Of a DNA stretch of 64,000 nucleotides, positions 23,033 through 37,657 are shown one piece after another. Under the pieces are notes generated by a model. The model saw only the letters and a program-made list of their open reading frames with translations, was not told where the DNA came from and made no database searches. Position 1 is the stretch's first letter. Each line of letters begins with the position of its first letter. The position numbers were made by a program, and so were the translations under genes. This DNA is from Mercurialis annua (taxonomy: Eukaryota; Streptophyta; Magnoliopsida; Malpighiales; Euphorbiaceae), in assembly GCF_937616625.2 (NCBI RefSeq), contig NC_065577.1, forward strand, positions 16,815,501 through 16,879,500. Reading direction: 5' to 3'.

Positions 23033-24159
23033 TACCATATACATATTAGAACATGTGAATGTAGGACTATAACATTATACTAAAAATTAAATTTTCTAAT
23101 CTTTAATGGATAACACTTATATAAAATTAGAAAATGTCTTAGAATTAATTCTAGTGTTTGTACAAAATAATAATTCTTTTGTATTACGTAAGTGTAAGGC
23201 TTGAGGTAAGTATAAGAAATCTAAAACAATATCTTAATATCGAATTTCGGATAAGGAATCTACCGCTATTGTTTCCTAAAATTGATTAAAATTCACACCT
23301 TTATTATTTACTCAGAAATTATTTAGAATTATATTCGCCCTTCTCAAGGAATTAAATATTTTAACATGCAAATTTAATTCATATAGATTATGTGTTAATA
23401 AATATTTTTAATTCAGATAATGTAAAATTTACATATGGTTTAGAGTAAAAGAATTTAAATGAAATAAAAAATGACTTAAATGCTTTTAATTTCTCAACAC
23501 CGTACGAAATAATTCAAAAAGTTAAAGAAATTTAAAATTATAATATCGGCAAATAGATATATTCGAACTCAAAGAAATTATATAACTCTCTTGGTATGTA
23601 AAATATAAAATTAGATATTTAACCTAATTCCACAAAATTTTGTATGTAATTATAAATAATTACGTATGCCATTACAACGCAGAGATTTTATTACTGGTAT
23701 ACCGTATAAAGATTATTTAAACTGTAAATTTTGAGATTTATGGATATCAAAAATTAAAAAAAATTCATACTTCTTTTATTAATTTAATAATAACATAAGT
23801 CGACTATGCTAGTTGTTGCTTTAATAACATGACTAATACCTTATTTATTTTACTTATTCAGAATTTAATTGTGCAATGAATTTTATATTTTTAAATATAC
23901 GTCCATTATATACACATTGACATATATTTTATATTTAAAAAACAATTAAATTATGTATTTGTCTTCTAATATTCCTGCTTGTAAAATGTGAGCATCATTT
24001 TTTCGATTTTTTTATAAAAAGTTTGATTAAAAAAAATGGAATTTCATAGTGCTATAATACAAAGTAATTGATATTATCCTATGTATTCCATAACAAATAA
24101 TTGAACTTAAGATGTTTTTATTATGTTTTATTTTTAAATTTTTTAAAGTGATTATTACA
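23033..24159. repeat. Unit U4, left part
   Basis: Downstream flank of the U4 gene up to the insertion of solo LTR A2. AT-rich, no gene seen. TTACA at 24155-24159 is the left target copy of A2. Confidence 0.85.
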
Positions 24160-26736
24160 TATCACGACCCAGTTTCATGGATCGTGACCAGCGCTAGGGT
24201 ATGGGTATGGTTGTACCAATACCCGTAACAAGCCTTGCGGATAAAAATCAAACATACAAAGTAATATAACAACTTAAATATAATTACTTACATTAAATAA
24301 TAAATAACCAGAGTTAAACAAATAAGTATGCCAAAGCATAAAATAAAGCCAGTCAGACCAATCCGACAAACATCTAATATAATATGGACTTCTAGTTTAC
24401 TACTGCGATCTAAGAATAAAAATCAGTTTGACAATTTATTTAAAATAAAATAAACCTCCGAAGAATAAAAGGATCGGAGTGGACCAGCTTTCAAATCATA
24501 AACCTGGAAAATTTGGAAAAACAACGGGGTCAGATATACTGAGATGAGTTCGCAATACTATTTACATTTATTAAGTTTAAAACCCTTAAATCACAACTTT
24601 TTATACTAATATAATATGATTATGGAAATACAGTATTGAAATAATCCCAGCGTGAGTATGACATATCATACCGAAAAATATAAACCCAGAGTGAACGGGA
24701 ACAAATCCTTGTCATATATATATATACCAGCGTAAGCAAGACTTTAGTCTGCCGATTCCCAGAGTACTTACCGGTGCACACGGTCTCGATACAAGCCTAT
24801 CGAGTAGCTCGTTTCAATCCAGATCCATAATCGCTTAAAACAGTTTAAAAGCATTTATAATATTAAAATAAATTGTGGTACTTAATAAAGCGGTAAATAG
24901 CACTACAAACTCACTGCTTGCTAATCCACGTGAAAACCTGACAAGCGACAAAACCTGAATCGACTCCGAAGCACGCACAGTCGACATAGGACTAGCACAA
25001 TACTATTAAAATTTACCCCTAACTCTATAGAGTACTAGACACCACATAAGACTAGCACAATACCGAATCAAGCATAAACGTAACCAGAATAGAATGAGCA
25101 AATAATCACGTAATGACCCGAGTCAAAAATGAACCACATCGAGTAGCACAATCAAATAAATAAATAAGCCAAGTCTATTGGGTTCCGCTTTAAAATCCGT
25201 TCCTGAAAATATTACTTAAATAATAAATAAATAATAACTTAAATCCATTTCCTCAAATATTGGGTTAGCCGAGTTACCAATAACTACCAAGCTACCTCAC
25301 ATGTCGGGTGACCCAAGTCTAACCCGACCCAAAATATTTTATCAAAATATAAACCAGAGTTTATAATTCCCAAAAATCACTTTAATAAAATAAACATAAT
25401 CATATCCAATTATAAATCATAGTTTACAATTATAGAATCAACTTGATAAAATAATAAATCAATATTTAAAACGGAACCCAATAACTTTAACTTCAAGTAG
25501 CCCAAATTACAATAAAAAATTTATTCTAAAATAAGTTAAGAAGACGTTTTAAAAGTTAAAAAGTAACTTTAGCCAAAATGACGCAACAAGCCATAATTTT
25601 TGAAAACGATAATTTTCCAAGTAATTATTCGATTAAAAAGATTAATCAAATGTCATTTCAATATATAATAATCAATTTAAGATCGAATATTATCTTTATT
25701 TATAAAATAATACTAACTAACTACTAAATTGGAAATCAAAATGATATTCGAACGTTCGGTTTCAATCGTCAATTAAAATTAATCAGTACCCTTTTTATTA
25801 CTCAAAAGAATCAACCAATCAAAAGAACCAAACCAATTATGAAGGACTAATAAGTTTAAGGGATCCAAATATTATAATAAAGAATAACAGTCTAAATTAA
25901 ATTTAAGATTATACTCAAATATAATGTTGATATTTTAAAAAAATAATATTATAAAATATTACCGGTTATCTGATGTAATCAAAATTAGAAATATTCAATT
26001 TGAGTAACAGTAATATCATAGTACTGATGGTAATTATAATTATCAGAGATATTTATTTGTGCAAGTATTGAGGTATTAAAAATGTAAACGAACAATTTAA
26101 TGTTGTATACGCAAATCACATAATAAATCATAATATAATTGGTCTTCTAAAAGAACAGTTTGATGAATACTAAAATTATAAACATAATTACTTAATACTA
26201 TTATTACAAATCTAAAAGGATGAATTGATGATGTAAACGCAGAACATATGATAAATCATAATTTGGTCTTCTTTTAATAGCATTTAGGAGACAAGTTTTT
26301 TAATAACCCATAACATATATAGAAGACAAAAAGATAATGGACATAAAACATAACAAAAAAATTAGAGATATTATAACCACATAGACATGATTAAAATGGT
26401 GGCTCACAGAATTTTAAAGCAAGTACAAAAAATAAAGGATTAAAGGATATGACATTACCTGTATTATGATTGTAGACGAAAGAAATGAAAACTGAAAATA
26501 ATTTGGACAGTATCGCACTCCGCCATCAGAATAATGAAATGAGAATGTCTAAGTTCTATTCTTAAATTAGGGTAACAAAAGTAAGGTTACACATATATAA
26601 ATAAAGGTGAATTAGGGCTAAAATATTTTTGGATGAGTTTTAAAAAATATTTATTTATAAAATTTTATCTCAAAATTCAAATTTTAAAATATAACATGTG
26701 GAAAAAAAACCGAGAATAAAAATATGGGATATTACA
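24160..26736 (-). mobile_element. Solo LTR A2
   Basis: 2577 bp, same site, ends (including terminal TA) and flanking TTACA (24155-24159, 26737-26741) as A1, so it is a duplicate of it. It keeps the G-box CACGTG at 24927-24932, which A1 has lost. Bases 26742-26813 are unit sequence between A2 and B2. Confidence 0.9.
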
Positions 26737-26813
26737 TTACACTTTTCATTATTCGATGCGTAGCATAAGTAGTGCACCGTTTGGACATTGAGAACATAAT
26801 TGACGAGATTACA

Positions 26814-29787
26814 TGTAATACCCCGTATTTTTATTTGATTTTTTTTTCTTCTGGAAAACTTGCGGTAATAATTTGAGTCGTTCGTTAATTAAGTCGTGGT
26901 TCGATTCACGTTTGTTGTATTTGAGTCGGGTTGGTCCAATAATTATTTAAGGCCATGAAAGCCATAAAGCCCATGCATGCTTTAAGTTTCATTATTATCT
27001 TGAATTCTATTGGCCCATGTATTTCTTTTCTTCACATCCATACAAATGATTATGAATTAATAATAAACCCATGCATACAGCCCATTAAACAACTTTCATG
27101 CTCAGGTTAAGTCCAAAACCTTAACTATTGTTTGAAAAAAAAAATGTAGTGCTGCGTTACTTTTCTTTTTCTTTATTTATAAACTTTTTTTTAACCTTTT
27201 AAAATCGTTTTAAAATCCTAATTCATTCCACACTTTACACAAATCTTAGCCGTCATTTTTTCTTCATGATTCGCTGAGTTCATACGTCCAAAACTCCTCT
27301 CCAACTGCTGAAATAATTCGCATTGAATAGGAATCCGTCTCGGTCATAGTAGACTCAATCATCTACAGTCTTAAGCCTTCAAATCGTAATTTGGTACGTT
27401 AATCTCTTCGTTATTTGAGCCGTCGTGTTATCGTTTTAAATGATATTGTTGGCTGCGTTACTTCTTTTTGGTTTCTGCCAATTCTTGTTCTTTGCTATGG
27501 CCATATATGTTGTCCTTAGAGTAATAAATGTTAGGGGTTACCCTTAACCAATTAATTATTGATTATTTAATTTTTTTTTTGGTTGGCCTTGTTGTTTGAT
27601 ATAGAAACTAAATATTTTGTTTGGCCTTGTTTACATCGTTAAGCTTTTGTTCGTTGATGATTTTATGGCAGTATGAACACTTAGGATATGGCCGTTTATA
27701 TCCTTAATTTTCTGTCAGAATGTGCTCACTTGGTTTGGTTAGTGTTTGTTACAGTTAGTATAGAGTTCCTCATTATTATTATTTTTCCTTGTGTTCGTGG
27801 TGAAGAATTGGCGGAAATGGGGTTGACTTAAATGAGTGTTGCTTTTGTCCCTTGATTCAATGTTATGGCATTTAATGGGTTAATTTATATGGGGGTAGTG
27901 GCCATCGTTCTTTTAATTGAATTCCTTATTATTAGCTACTGCTTGTATTTGATTTCTTGATTTTGGTTTATGAAGATGATGATGTGGCGTTGTATGATTG
28001 GCTATTATAATTGATTTTTGGCTAAATGATGGTTTTAGTCATTGAATTCTTATGTATTAAATCCACTGATTCCAAAACTTATCTTTTAATAGTTTTAATT
28101 GATTTTTGATTTAAATTTACAAAAGTGGCTTCGACATATTAATTAACGATTTAAATAATAATATTATTTATAATTTGAAATTACTTTGGGCGTTAATACT
28201 TTTAATTTAAATTAATATTAATTTTATTATAGTTTATATGTGATTTTATATATTGAAAATATTAAATAAGAATTGGGGATTTTACTTAATTTGAAAGATT
28301 GTCGAATTAGATATATTATTTTTAATACCTAAAAATAATATTTGAGTTATTTGAAAATTAAATTAATAATTATTATTTAATTAATAATTTGAGATTTTGG
28401 CTTAGCGTGCCAATTTGGCTAAATTTGTAATTTAGCCTTTCTAATTATTTATTGATTTATTTAAGAAGATATTTTGCCGGTAATTTTTAATTACTTGAGT
28501 TTCAAGCTATTGAGTTCTATTTTGATATTAATTAATATTTTATTTAATATTAATTATAAACTGTAGTTTATAAACTCTGGTTTTATGGTTGGGTCGGTTT
28601 GAACTTGGGTCACCGACATGTGGGCTTAGCTTGGTAGTTTTGAAAAACTCGGCTAATCCACTATTTGAGGAATTGATTTTATTTATCAATTAAATATTAT
28701 TTTAATAATATTTTCGGATTGGATTTAAGTGCAAACTCAATAGTCTTGAATTAATTACGGCATTACAATTTATTTGAGAATTGTGTTTCTCTGTGATTTA
28801 TCTGGTTATTTAATTGTGCTAGTCCTACGTGGTGTCTAGTGATCTTAGAGTTAGGGGTCGTACGGATATTAACCTATTTATTATTTTAGACCCATCGACT
28901 GCTCGTGCTTCAGAGTCTACGCAGGGTTAGCTGTTTGCCAAGATCACGTGGATAAGCAAGCAGTGAGTTTATAGTGCTATTTACCGCTTTATTAAGTACC
29001 GCATCGTATTTTAATATTATAAATGCTTTTGAACTGTTTTTACGGATTATGGATCTGGATTGAAACGAGCTACTCGATAGGCTTGTATCGAGACTGTGTG
29101 CACCGGTGAGTACTCTGGGAAACGGCAGACTAAAGTCTTGCTTACGCTGGTATATATTTTTGACGAGGATTTGTTCCCGTCCACTCTGGGTTTATCAGTA
29201 TGCTATGTCATACTTACGCTGGAATCATTTCAATACTGTTTATCCATAATCATATTATATTAGTACAAAATGTTTTGATTTAAGGGTTTTAAACTTAATA
29301 AATGTAAATAGTATTGCGAACTCATCTCAGTATATCTGACCCCGCTGTTTTCCCAAATTTTCCAGGTTTATGAGATTTGAAAGCTGGTCCACTCCGATTC
29401 TTTTGATTCTTCGGAGGTTTTTATGTTATTTTAACTAGTTACTGTTTTCGAACTCTTAGACCGCAGTAGAACTAGTTTATTATATATTATATTGATATTA
29501 CACTCTGGGATTATCGATTTGATCGATTATTTATTATTATCATGTTTACTCTGGATTACTTTAATATTATATTTAAGGCATGCTGTTGAGCATTTTTGGA
29601 TAATTAGGTTATTTATATTAGAACTGTAATATAAATTGCTATACTTAGGTTGGAGTCTCGGTTGCCTCCGAGCAGTTTTCTGCAGGTTTAAATATTTAAT
29701 TGTTTTCCGCAAGGCTTGCTACGGGTTTTGGTACAACCATACCCATAACCTAGCGCCGGTCACGATTCATGAAATTGGGTCGTGACA
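26814..29787 (+). repeat. 5' LTR of B2
   Basis: 2974 bp, TGTAATACCCC...GGGTCGTGACA. G-box CACGTG at 28945-28950. Confidence 0.9.
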
Positions 29788-32700
29788 AAGTTGGTATCAG
29801 AGCTTTGGTTTCAAACCAAGGACATTTGCTTGCTATGTGTTTACTCTGTTAGGTCGTTATTGAGTCATAGGTACTACTGCGGAATTAGGTTCATGTCTTG
29901 TCTTTGAAACGTCATCTTTTGATTTTAAAAACTTTCTGCCTACACCGATAGGATTGCGTCGAGTCAGACATTATTTATGCTTTGATTTGATGTTTTTATT
30001 TTATTACATTGATGTTATTTCACTTGGGTGATTTAATTGCTTTTGATTTATCGAAAAATCTTATGTTGGTAATTTTCTTTAAGTCATGCTTGGGTATGAT
30101 GTTGTTTCCTTATCATGTTGATGATGCGTTTCACTAGGTGATAATACTTTGGCTTTTATGCCTTTAATGATGTTGTTGACGTTAGATTATTTGTGAGTAT
30201 TTCTGGCTTTGTCCTTGAGTTTTGATTTCTAAAAATTAATATTTTGTCAGTCTTTGACATTGTTTTGGGTTTAAATGATTTTTGACCGAAAAATCTTTTT
30301 CACGTTTTATGAATTACGTTGTTGTCCACATATTGGTTTCAAATTACCTTAAGGATATTGTTTTTGTCTAACTGGTGTTTTGACGCAAAAAGTCAAATGG
30401 ATAGTCTGAACACGACACCCTAAAATATTATTTTCAGTATCTTGCCAGTAAAATGAAATACGTTTATTTCAAAGTTTTACATTTGACTAAGGATTGGAAA
30501 AGGGTTGTTATTTTGAAAATAAAATGGAATTGTTTTTTAAAAAAAATGTTACGTCTAGCTCGGTATTTTCAAAATGATTATTTTGAAATAATATTTTTTT
30601 AAAGGCGATACCGATTTGATAATATAACATTAATTTTGTAATTTTACTATATTTCGATTTATCAAAGCTTTGGTGTTGGTCTTATGCTTGATTTACTAAT
30701 TTTGTTTGAAGCCAGTATTTCTGAAAGATTGTTAAAGAATAATTATTATTATTTTTTCACTTGGGAGATGAGTTGATGTTATTACTTTGGGTGAAGTCGA
30801 GCTACCTATTTTAAAAATATTGAGATTTATTTTCAAAAGACGTTTCTTTACGGATTTGAAAATGTGTTGCATACGTTTTATAAATGGATATTATGGGTTT
30901 GACTTGGGTCACCCAGATTTGGAGTTGAGCTTGGAAGTGGTAATCACTCGGCTAACTCGATGATTTTAAATTGAGGCGTTTGGGAACAATTATATCTATT
31001 GTTTTATAAAAGAGGTTTTTGGAAAATTATGTTCAAAACTGTGGGGCTCGACACGAACTTGAAACCTATTTTGTAAATTTTATTTTTTTTATCGAAGTGG
31101 ATTTTGATAAGTACTTTTGACCAGTATCTTTATTATTTTTGATTTGAGTTGATGTGTTGAAAATGTTATTGTATAAGTTATATTTTCCTTAATTTCGGGT
31201 TGTTTTGAGTTGTCACCATGTCGGTGGGAACTCATTGGCCATATAAGATGTTGGATGCTTAATTTTTTTTTTTTGGAATTACATTGGTTAGCTACCCAAA
31301 TGAGCAATTGTTTTACTGCAAGATGCTTAAGTGTTTTTCGGATGTGTGATCAATTCTTGACCTATACTACTGTGTTATTATTCTTGTCTATAGTGTTTGA
31401 TTAAGTTATGCCGTATCAGTTTTGTCCTCGTGGCCTCATTGTGTGGAGTACCACGTGAGGGTATTTCTCGCTAGTATTTCTTTGGCCTAGCTTTGATATT
31501 GGTATCGATGTGCGTTTCGAACCTTTGTTTTGACCCTGGGATTAGTTAGATGTTCTAATTGGTTAGTTGGATCGAACGTTGGACTCTGAAAATCGAAGTT
31601 ATTAATTTTGTCATCAAGACATTTGAGGAGCGATTCTCAAGAGCTGTTTGCAGATTCGAATTTCGAATCTGTCCTAGCCAGAGGAAGGCGATTTGAGTTA
31701 CTCAGTACCGGTGGAATGATTCTACTCGTGAGTGCTTACCTCGTGCGTGGAATTTCGAGCGATATGCATTTCTAGATCGAGTTCGTTGTGATAAATTATA
31801 GTATCAAAATCTTTTGGCTTTTAGCATTCTGGAAGAGGATGTGGAAACTGTATTCGAGGTGGATCAGTGTAGTAATACACTGGTGTTTTCATTGGGTAGA
31901 TCGGTGAAACATCGAAACTGATAGTGGAGCTGTGAAGGCGTTCGTATTGTTTGGTGTCTTTGGAAAAAATTTCAATTTGATTTGAGGAAGAATTCGTTAT
32001 TAGGTAAATTTTAGTTTCCTTGTTGATGTTGGGTTATTTCGTTAATGACGATACAAATTGGTGAACTAGGATAATGGAGATGGGCAAATATGTTAAAATG
32101 GGCGAGTGCACGTCTCACAGAGTGTAATGTCTAGAAAATGTTTCGAGGAAAAATTGATTTCAAATGCTAAATGGTTAAAGAAATTGAAATGTTTTTATCA
32201 CGTAATTGTGCCCAGACATGTCGTAAACATGCATTTGAAATGCCACGAATAGGAAACTGCATCGAGCATGATCACTAATTAAAAGAGAAATAAATAATTG
32301 ATACATGCATTTAGAACATTCATCACAACATTAAATGATTAAGGTTGAATGCAACTCTTTGGGGATGAGAGCTGTCATCACCCTGGCGCACAATTATGTA
32401 AAATAAATTTTATCAATGGGACTTTTCAAGAAACATTTTTTTTTATAAACTCGCGAGTCATATTGTGAAAATGGTGTTTAAAAAGTTATTAAATTTCAAA
32501 CGGTTTTGAAATTTTTAATTGGTTGAAAACTAGACAAATACTCTGTGCTGACGGTGGTGGTTATGGAGAGGTTGCTCAGTAAAAATTTATTCTATTCTGT
32601 TCGAGTATCAGTAATTAGTAAATAGGAACTATGGTTATAAGGTTGTACTCGAGGTTTAGTTCGGGTTTAAGAATCGTGTCAGCTTAGAGTATTTAATATT

Positions 32701-34157
32701 TGCTAAGTTTTGATTTATGGAAATCGGTTATGCTCCGCGTGTTTATTTACACTGAAAGACTTAAAAGGGAATTTTGTTTTTCAGATTCGTTTTCGGTTCA
32801 AAAGTTTTGATACCGATATGAAAATTTTTCGTAAATAAAGGAATTCTTATTTGTGAAAATTTTAACATTTTGAGAAGTGAAGAAACTTTATCAGTTTTGA
32901 TTTAAAAATAGATTTTAAGATTTTCTAATTGAACGATTTTATAATTATGAAATTATTTGAAAGTAAGGTTTAGTTATATTCAAATTGAGAGTATTTTATT
33001 TTGTTGATACATTTACAAAAAAAGGACTTTTCAACGAGTTAATTATTTTTAATTGAAAAATGAAATTAAACTGATGATGTTAGTAATTTCAAATTAAATG
33101 CGGATGGTATTATTATATATTTATTTTTTTTATAAAATTTTATTTTGAGCAAAACCAATAAACCGATTGACTGCGATTTGATCTAAATGATCTTCGGTAA
33201 GATTCGAGGTGTTAGTGATTGAGAAAAAAATTGGAGGATGAAAAATTCTGTTATGAGAAGTTTGAATTATGTACTCTTTAGATTGGTTGAACCGTAACGA
33301 TTCTAATGGTGTTTAGTTTTCAGCCGTTAATTGTGAGGGAACATTTAATCAGGAAGACATCTAGATTTGATGTTAAGTTTTCTCTTATGAGGTATTTGGT
33401 GTTGTGACCACTTTTAGAGATATAGAGTATAGGCATTAAGGAATGTAAGATTATTTTCAGTAAAGAGTGTTTGTAGGTTTTCGGTTTGTAGCTTTAGAGT
33501 TCGGTTTAGTAAAATTACGATTTGAAATTTTGGGGTTGTTCCTATATTTGTGGTGTTGCTTGGTAAATTTCGAGACTTGAGTTTGTTCTTTGAAATTTTC
33601 CTCGTATAGCGTATTGATTATTTCTGCCTGAAAAAAAATAAATTTTTAAATCTTTCACACGTGGTGTTAGGAGAGTCGTTTGAGATATCAGATTTTTTTT
33701 AACTAAGAAATTTTCGCGTATGCGTGTGGTGATCATTCGAATTTTTGACTCAATTTAAAATTTGAAGTCGTATTTCTATAAGTTGGGGAGAATGTCCGTA
33801 AAATTTTCAGCATATGTTCGGTTAAATTATGTTTCGTTTCGCTTGACTCTCTTTTAGTTGTGTTGATAATAGAATTACCTTGGGTGAGAACTTGGTTTAA
33901 TTATTAAATTTTCGATGGTGTTTTGCTCAGGTTGATTTAGGCGGTTTTTATTTCGTTTCCGTTGAGTTATCACCTTGTCGCAGAGTGATTTTTGGAATCA
34001 GAATTAATATTCGTAGTTGTCTCTTTCGTTCCGTTGAGGACGTGTTGCCCCGTATTTTTTTTGAGTTACGTGTGATTTTATACGTGCTATAATTGATTTA
34101 ATATTACTTTGGTTTTGTGGTAAATTTGAGGACGAATTTTTAATAAGTTGGGGAGTA
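29788..34157 (+). other. Internal region of B2, no coding capacity
   Basis: Closely similar to the B1 interior, with a D-like leader at the start and no gag or pol frame. An extra purine tract lies at 33778-33794. The 131-bp segment that is duplicated around element D in B3 is present once here, at 31106-31236. Confidence 0.85.
29792..29803 (+). other. Primer-binding site of B2 (tRNA-iMet)
   Basis: TGGTATCAGAGC four bases after the LTR, as in B1. Confidence 0.9.
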
Positions 34158-37132
34158 TGTAATACCCCGTAGTTTTATTTGATTTTTTTTTCTTCTGGAA
34201 AACTTGCGGTAATAATTTGAGTCGTTCGTTAATTAAGTCGTGGTTCGATTCACGTTTGTTGTATTTGAGTCGGGTTGGTCCAATAATTATTTAAGGCCAT
34301 GAAAGCCATAAAGCCCATGCATGCTTTAAGTTTCATTATTATCTTGAATTCTATTGGCCCATGTATTTCTTTTCTTCACATCCATACAAATGATTATGAA
34401 TTAATAATAAACCCATGCATACAGCCCATTAAACTTTCATGCTCAGGTTAAGTCCAAAACCTTAACTATTGTTTGAAAAAAAAAATGTAGTGCTGCGTTA
34501 CTTTTCTTTTTCTTTATTTATAAACTTTTTTTAACCTTTTAAAATCGTTTTAAAATCCTAATTCATTCCACACTTTACACAAACCCTAGCCGTCATTTTT
34601 TCTTCATGATTCGCTGAGTTCATACGTCCAAAACTCCTCTCCAACTGCTGAAATAATTCGCATTGAATAGGAATCCGTCTCGGTCGTAGTAGACTCAATC
34701 ATCTACAGTCTTAAGCCTTGAAATCGTAATTTGTTACGTTAATCTCTTCGTTATTTGAGCCGTCGTGTTATCGTTTTAAATGATATTGTTGGCTGCGTTA
34801 CTTCTTTTTGGTTTCTGCCAATTCTTGTTCTTTGCTATGGCCATATATGTTGTCCTTAGAGTAATAACTGTTAGGGGTTACCCTTAACCAATTAATTATT
34901 GATTATTTAATTTTCTTTTAGTTGGCCTTGTTGTTTGATATAGAAACTAAATATTTCGTTTGGCCTTGTTTACATCGTTAAGCTTTTGTTCGTTGATGAT
35001 TTTATGGCAGTATGAACACTTAGGATATGGCCGTTTATATCCTTAATTTTCTGTCAGAATGTGCTCACTTGGTTTTGTTAGTGTTTGTTACAGTTAGTAT
35101 AGAGTTCCTCATTATTATTATTTTTCCTTGTGTTCGTGGTGAAGAATTGGCGGGAATGGGGTTGACTTAAATGAGTGTTGCTTTTGTCCCTTGATTCAAT
35201 GTTATGGCATTTAATGGGTTAATTTATATGGGGGTAGTGGCCATCGTTCTTTTAATTGAATTCCTTATTATTAGCTACTGCTTGTATTTGATTTCTTGAT
35301 TTTGGTTTATGAAGATGATGATGTAGCGTTGTATGATTGGCTATTATAATTGATTTTTGGCTAAGTGATGGTTTTAGTCATTGAATTATTATGTATTAAA
35401 TTCACTGATTCCAAAACTTATCTTTTAACAGTTTTAATTGATTTTTGATTTAAATTTACAAAAGTGGCTTCGACTTATTAATTAACGATTTAAATAATAA
35501 TATTATTTATAATTTGAAATTACTTTGGGCGTTAATACTTTAAATTTAAATTAATATTAATTTTATTATAGTTTATATGTGATTTTATATATTGACAATA
35601 TTAAATAAGAATTGGGGATTTTACTTAATTTGAAAGATTGTCGAATTAGATATATTATTTTTAATACCTAAAAATAATATTTGAGTTATTTGAAAATTAA
35701 ATTAATATATTAATAATTATTATTTAATTAATAATTTGAGATTTTGGCTTAGCGTGCCAATTTGGCTAAATTTGTAATTTAGCCTTTCTAATTATTTATT
35801 GATTTATTTAAGAAGATATTTTGCCGGTAATTTTTAATTACTTGAGTTTCAAGCTATTGAGTTCTATTTTGATATTAATTAATATTTTATTTAATATTAA
35901 TTATAAACTGTAGTTTATAAACTCTGGTTTTATGGTTGGGTCGGTTTGAGCTTGGGTCACCGACATGTGGGCTTAGCTTGGTAGTTTTGAAAAACTCGGC
36001 TAATCCACTATTTGAGGAATTGATTTTATTTATCAATTAAATATTATTTTAATAATATTTTCGGATTGGATTTAAGTGCGAACTCAATAGTCTTGGATTA
36101 ATTACGGCATTACAATTTATTTGAGAATTGTATTTCTCTGTGGTTTATCTGGTTATTTAATTGTGCTAGTCCTACGTGGTGTCTAGTGATCTTAGAGTTA
36201 GGGGTCGTACGGATATTAACCTATTTATTATTTTAGACCCATCGACTGCTCGTGCTTCGGAGTCTACGCAGGGTTAGCTGTTTGCCAAGATCACGTGGAT
36301 AAGCAAGCAGTGAGTTTATAGTGCTATTTACCGCTTTATTAAGTACCGCATCGTATTTTAATATTATAAATGCTTTTGAACTGTTTTTACGGATTATGGA
36401 TCTGGATTGAAACGAGCTACTCGATAGGCTTGTATTGAGACTGTGTGCACCGGTGAGTACTCTGGGAAACGGCAGACTAAAGTCTTGCTTACGCTGGTAT
36501 ATAATTTTGACGAGGATTTGTTCCCGTCCACTCTGGATTTATCAGTATGCTATGTCATACTTACGCTGGGATCATTTCAATACTGTTTATCCATAATCAT
36601 ATTATATTAGTATAAAATGTTTCGATTTAAGGGTTTTAAACTTAATAAATGTAAATAGTATTGCGAACTCATCTCAGTATATCTGACCCCGCTGTTTTCC
36701 CAAATTTTCCAGGTTTATGATTTGAAAGCTGGTCCACTCCGATTCTTTTGATTCTTCGGAGGTTTTTATGTTATTTTAACTAGTTACTGTTTTCGAACTC
36801 TTAGACCGCAGTAGAACTAGTTTATTATATATTATATTGATATTACACTCTGGGATTATCGATTTGATTGATTATTTATTATTATCATGTTTACTCTGGA
36901 TTACTTTAATATTATATTTAAGGCATGATGTTGAGCATTTTTGGATAATTAAGTTATTTATATTTGAACTGTAATATAAATTGCTATACTTAGGTTGGAG
37001 TCTCGGTTGCCTCCGAGCAGTTTTCTGCAGGTTTAAATATTTAATTGTTTTCCGCAAGGCTTGCTACGGGTTTTGGTACAACCATACCCATAACCTAGCG
37101 CCGGTCACGATTCATCAAATTGGGTCGTGACA
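34158..37132 (+). repeat. 3' LTR of B2
   Basis: 2975 bp, preceded by the polypurine tract TAAGTTGGGGAGTA at 34144-34157. G-box CACGTG at 36292-36297. Confidence 0.9.
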
Positions 37133-37152
37133 TTACACGTGCTAGATTTTTA

Positions 37153-37590
37153 TCAGTTTGCAATTGCCTTCGGAATAGGAAAACAACCAATGTATACTTC
37201 TTGTGATTTAGCCAAATAGTATTGCAGACGTGCTTCAAAGTTCGGTCCATGAGCGATATAACTCACCATTTCGTCATGACAAGATTTCCCTAGTGTAGAA
37301 ACTAGTTCAACACAACATTCATGAGAAAGTGTGCCATTCAAGAACACCGATTTAAATATCTCATTTTCACACTTTTTTGTTGCATGACTGGCGCATACAT
37401 CTAAGAAGTTGAACAATCCTGGGCGTGGCACTTGCGCAGAAGTTGGTGCTCCTAAATCTAGTGTCACGACCCATTTTTCATGAATCGCGACCGGCACTAG
37501 GGTATGGGTATGGTTGTACCAAAACCCGTAGCTAGCCTGCCGGATAATCAATTTATAACATTTAAACAATGTACCTGCATAAAACCACAT
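37153..37590 (-). pseudogene. U4 ECA1/Prolamin-like gene fused in frame to LTR sequence
   Basis: The whole mature region from LDLGAPTSAQ to the stop is open, with all six cysteines and the NGT site. The start codon and signal peptide have been replaced by an LTR end at 37462. An ATG in the LTR part (37588-37590) gives a 145-codon fused frame of about 43 LTR-derived residues plus the mature domain. The new N-terminus is not an evident signal peptide, so a product would probably stay in the cytosol, where the disulfides would not form well. The native TATA box is missing. A frame opening at 37602 uses TTG. Differences from intact copies include V34 and C54-E55 (KKCEN for KKCGN). Whether it is expressed cannot be seen. 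Confidence 0.75.
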
Positions 37591-37657
37591 GCTCGGGGGC
37601 AACCGAGACTTCAGCCTAGTCTAGTAGTACATAAAGCAATATATATTTAAAGTACGC
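37462..37657 (-). mobile_element. Truncated LTR end inside the U4 gene
   Basis: About 196 bp, the same D-like LTR end and the same two joints as at 15295-15490. U1 and U4 therefore share one ancestral insertion and deletion. The array resumes at 37658. Confidence 0.85.

Larger units (their letters stand above)
26814..37132 (+). mobile_element. LTR retrotransposon B2, full length, non-coding
   Basis: Duplicate of B1 at the same site in unit U4. Both target copies read TTACA (26809-26813, 37133-37137), which shows that TTGCA beside B1 is a later change. The LTRs are 2974 and 2975 bp. The interior is 4370 bp and non-coding. Its 5' LTR carries a 3-bp insertion (AAC near 27090) shared with B3 but absent from B1 and from the 3' LTRs. 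Confidence 0.92.

Noticed and set aside
37591..37602. Start of the fused U4 frame at 37602
   Set aside because: That codon is TTG. The first ATG in the frame is at 37588-37590.
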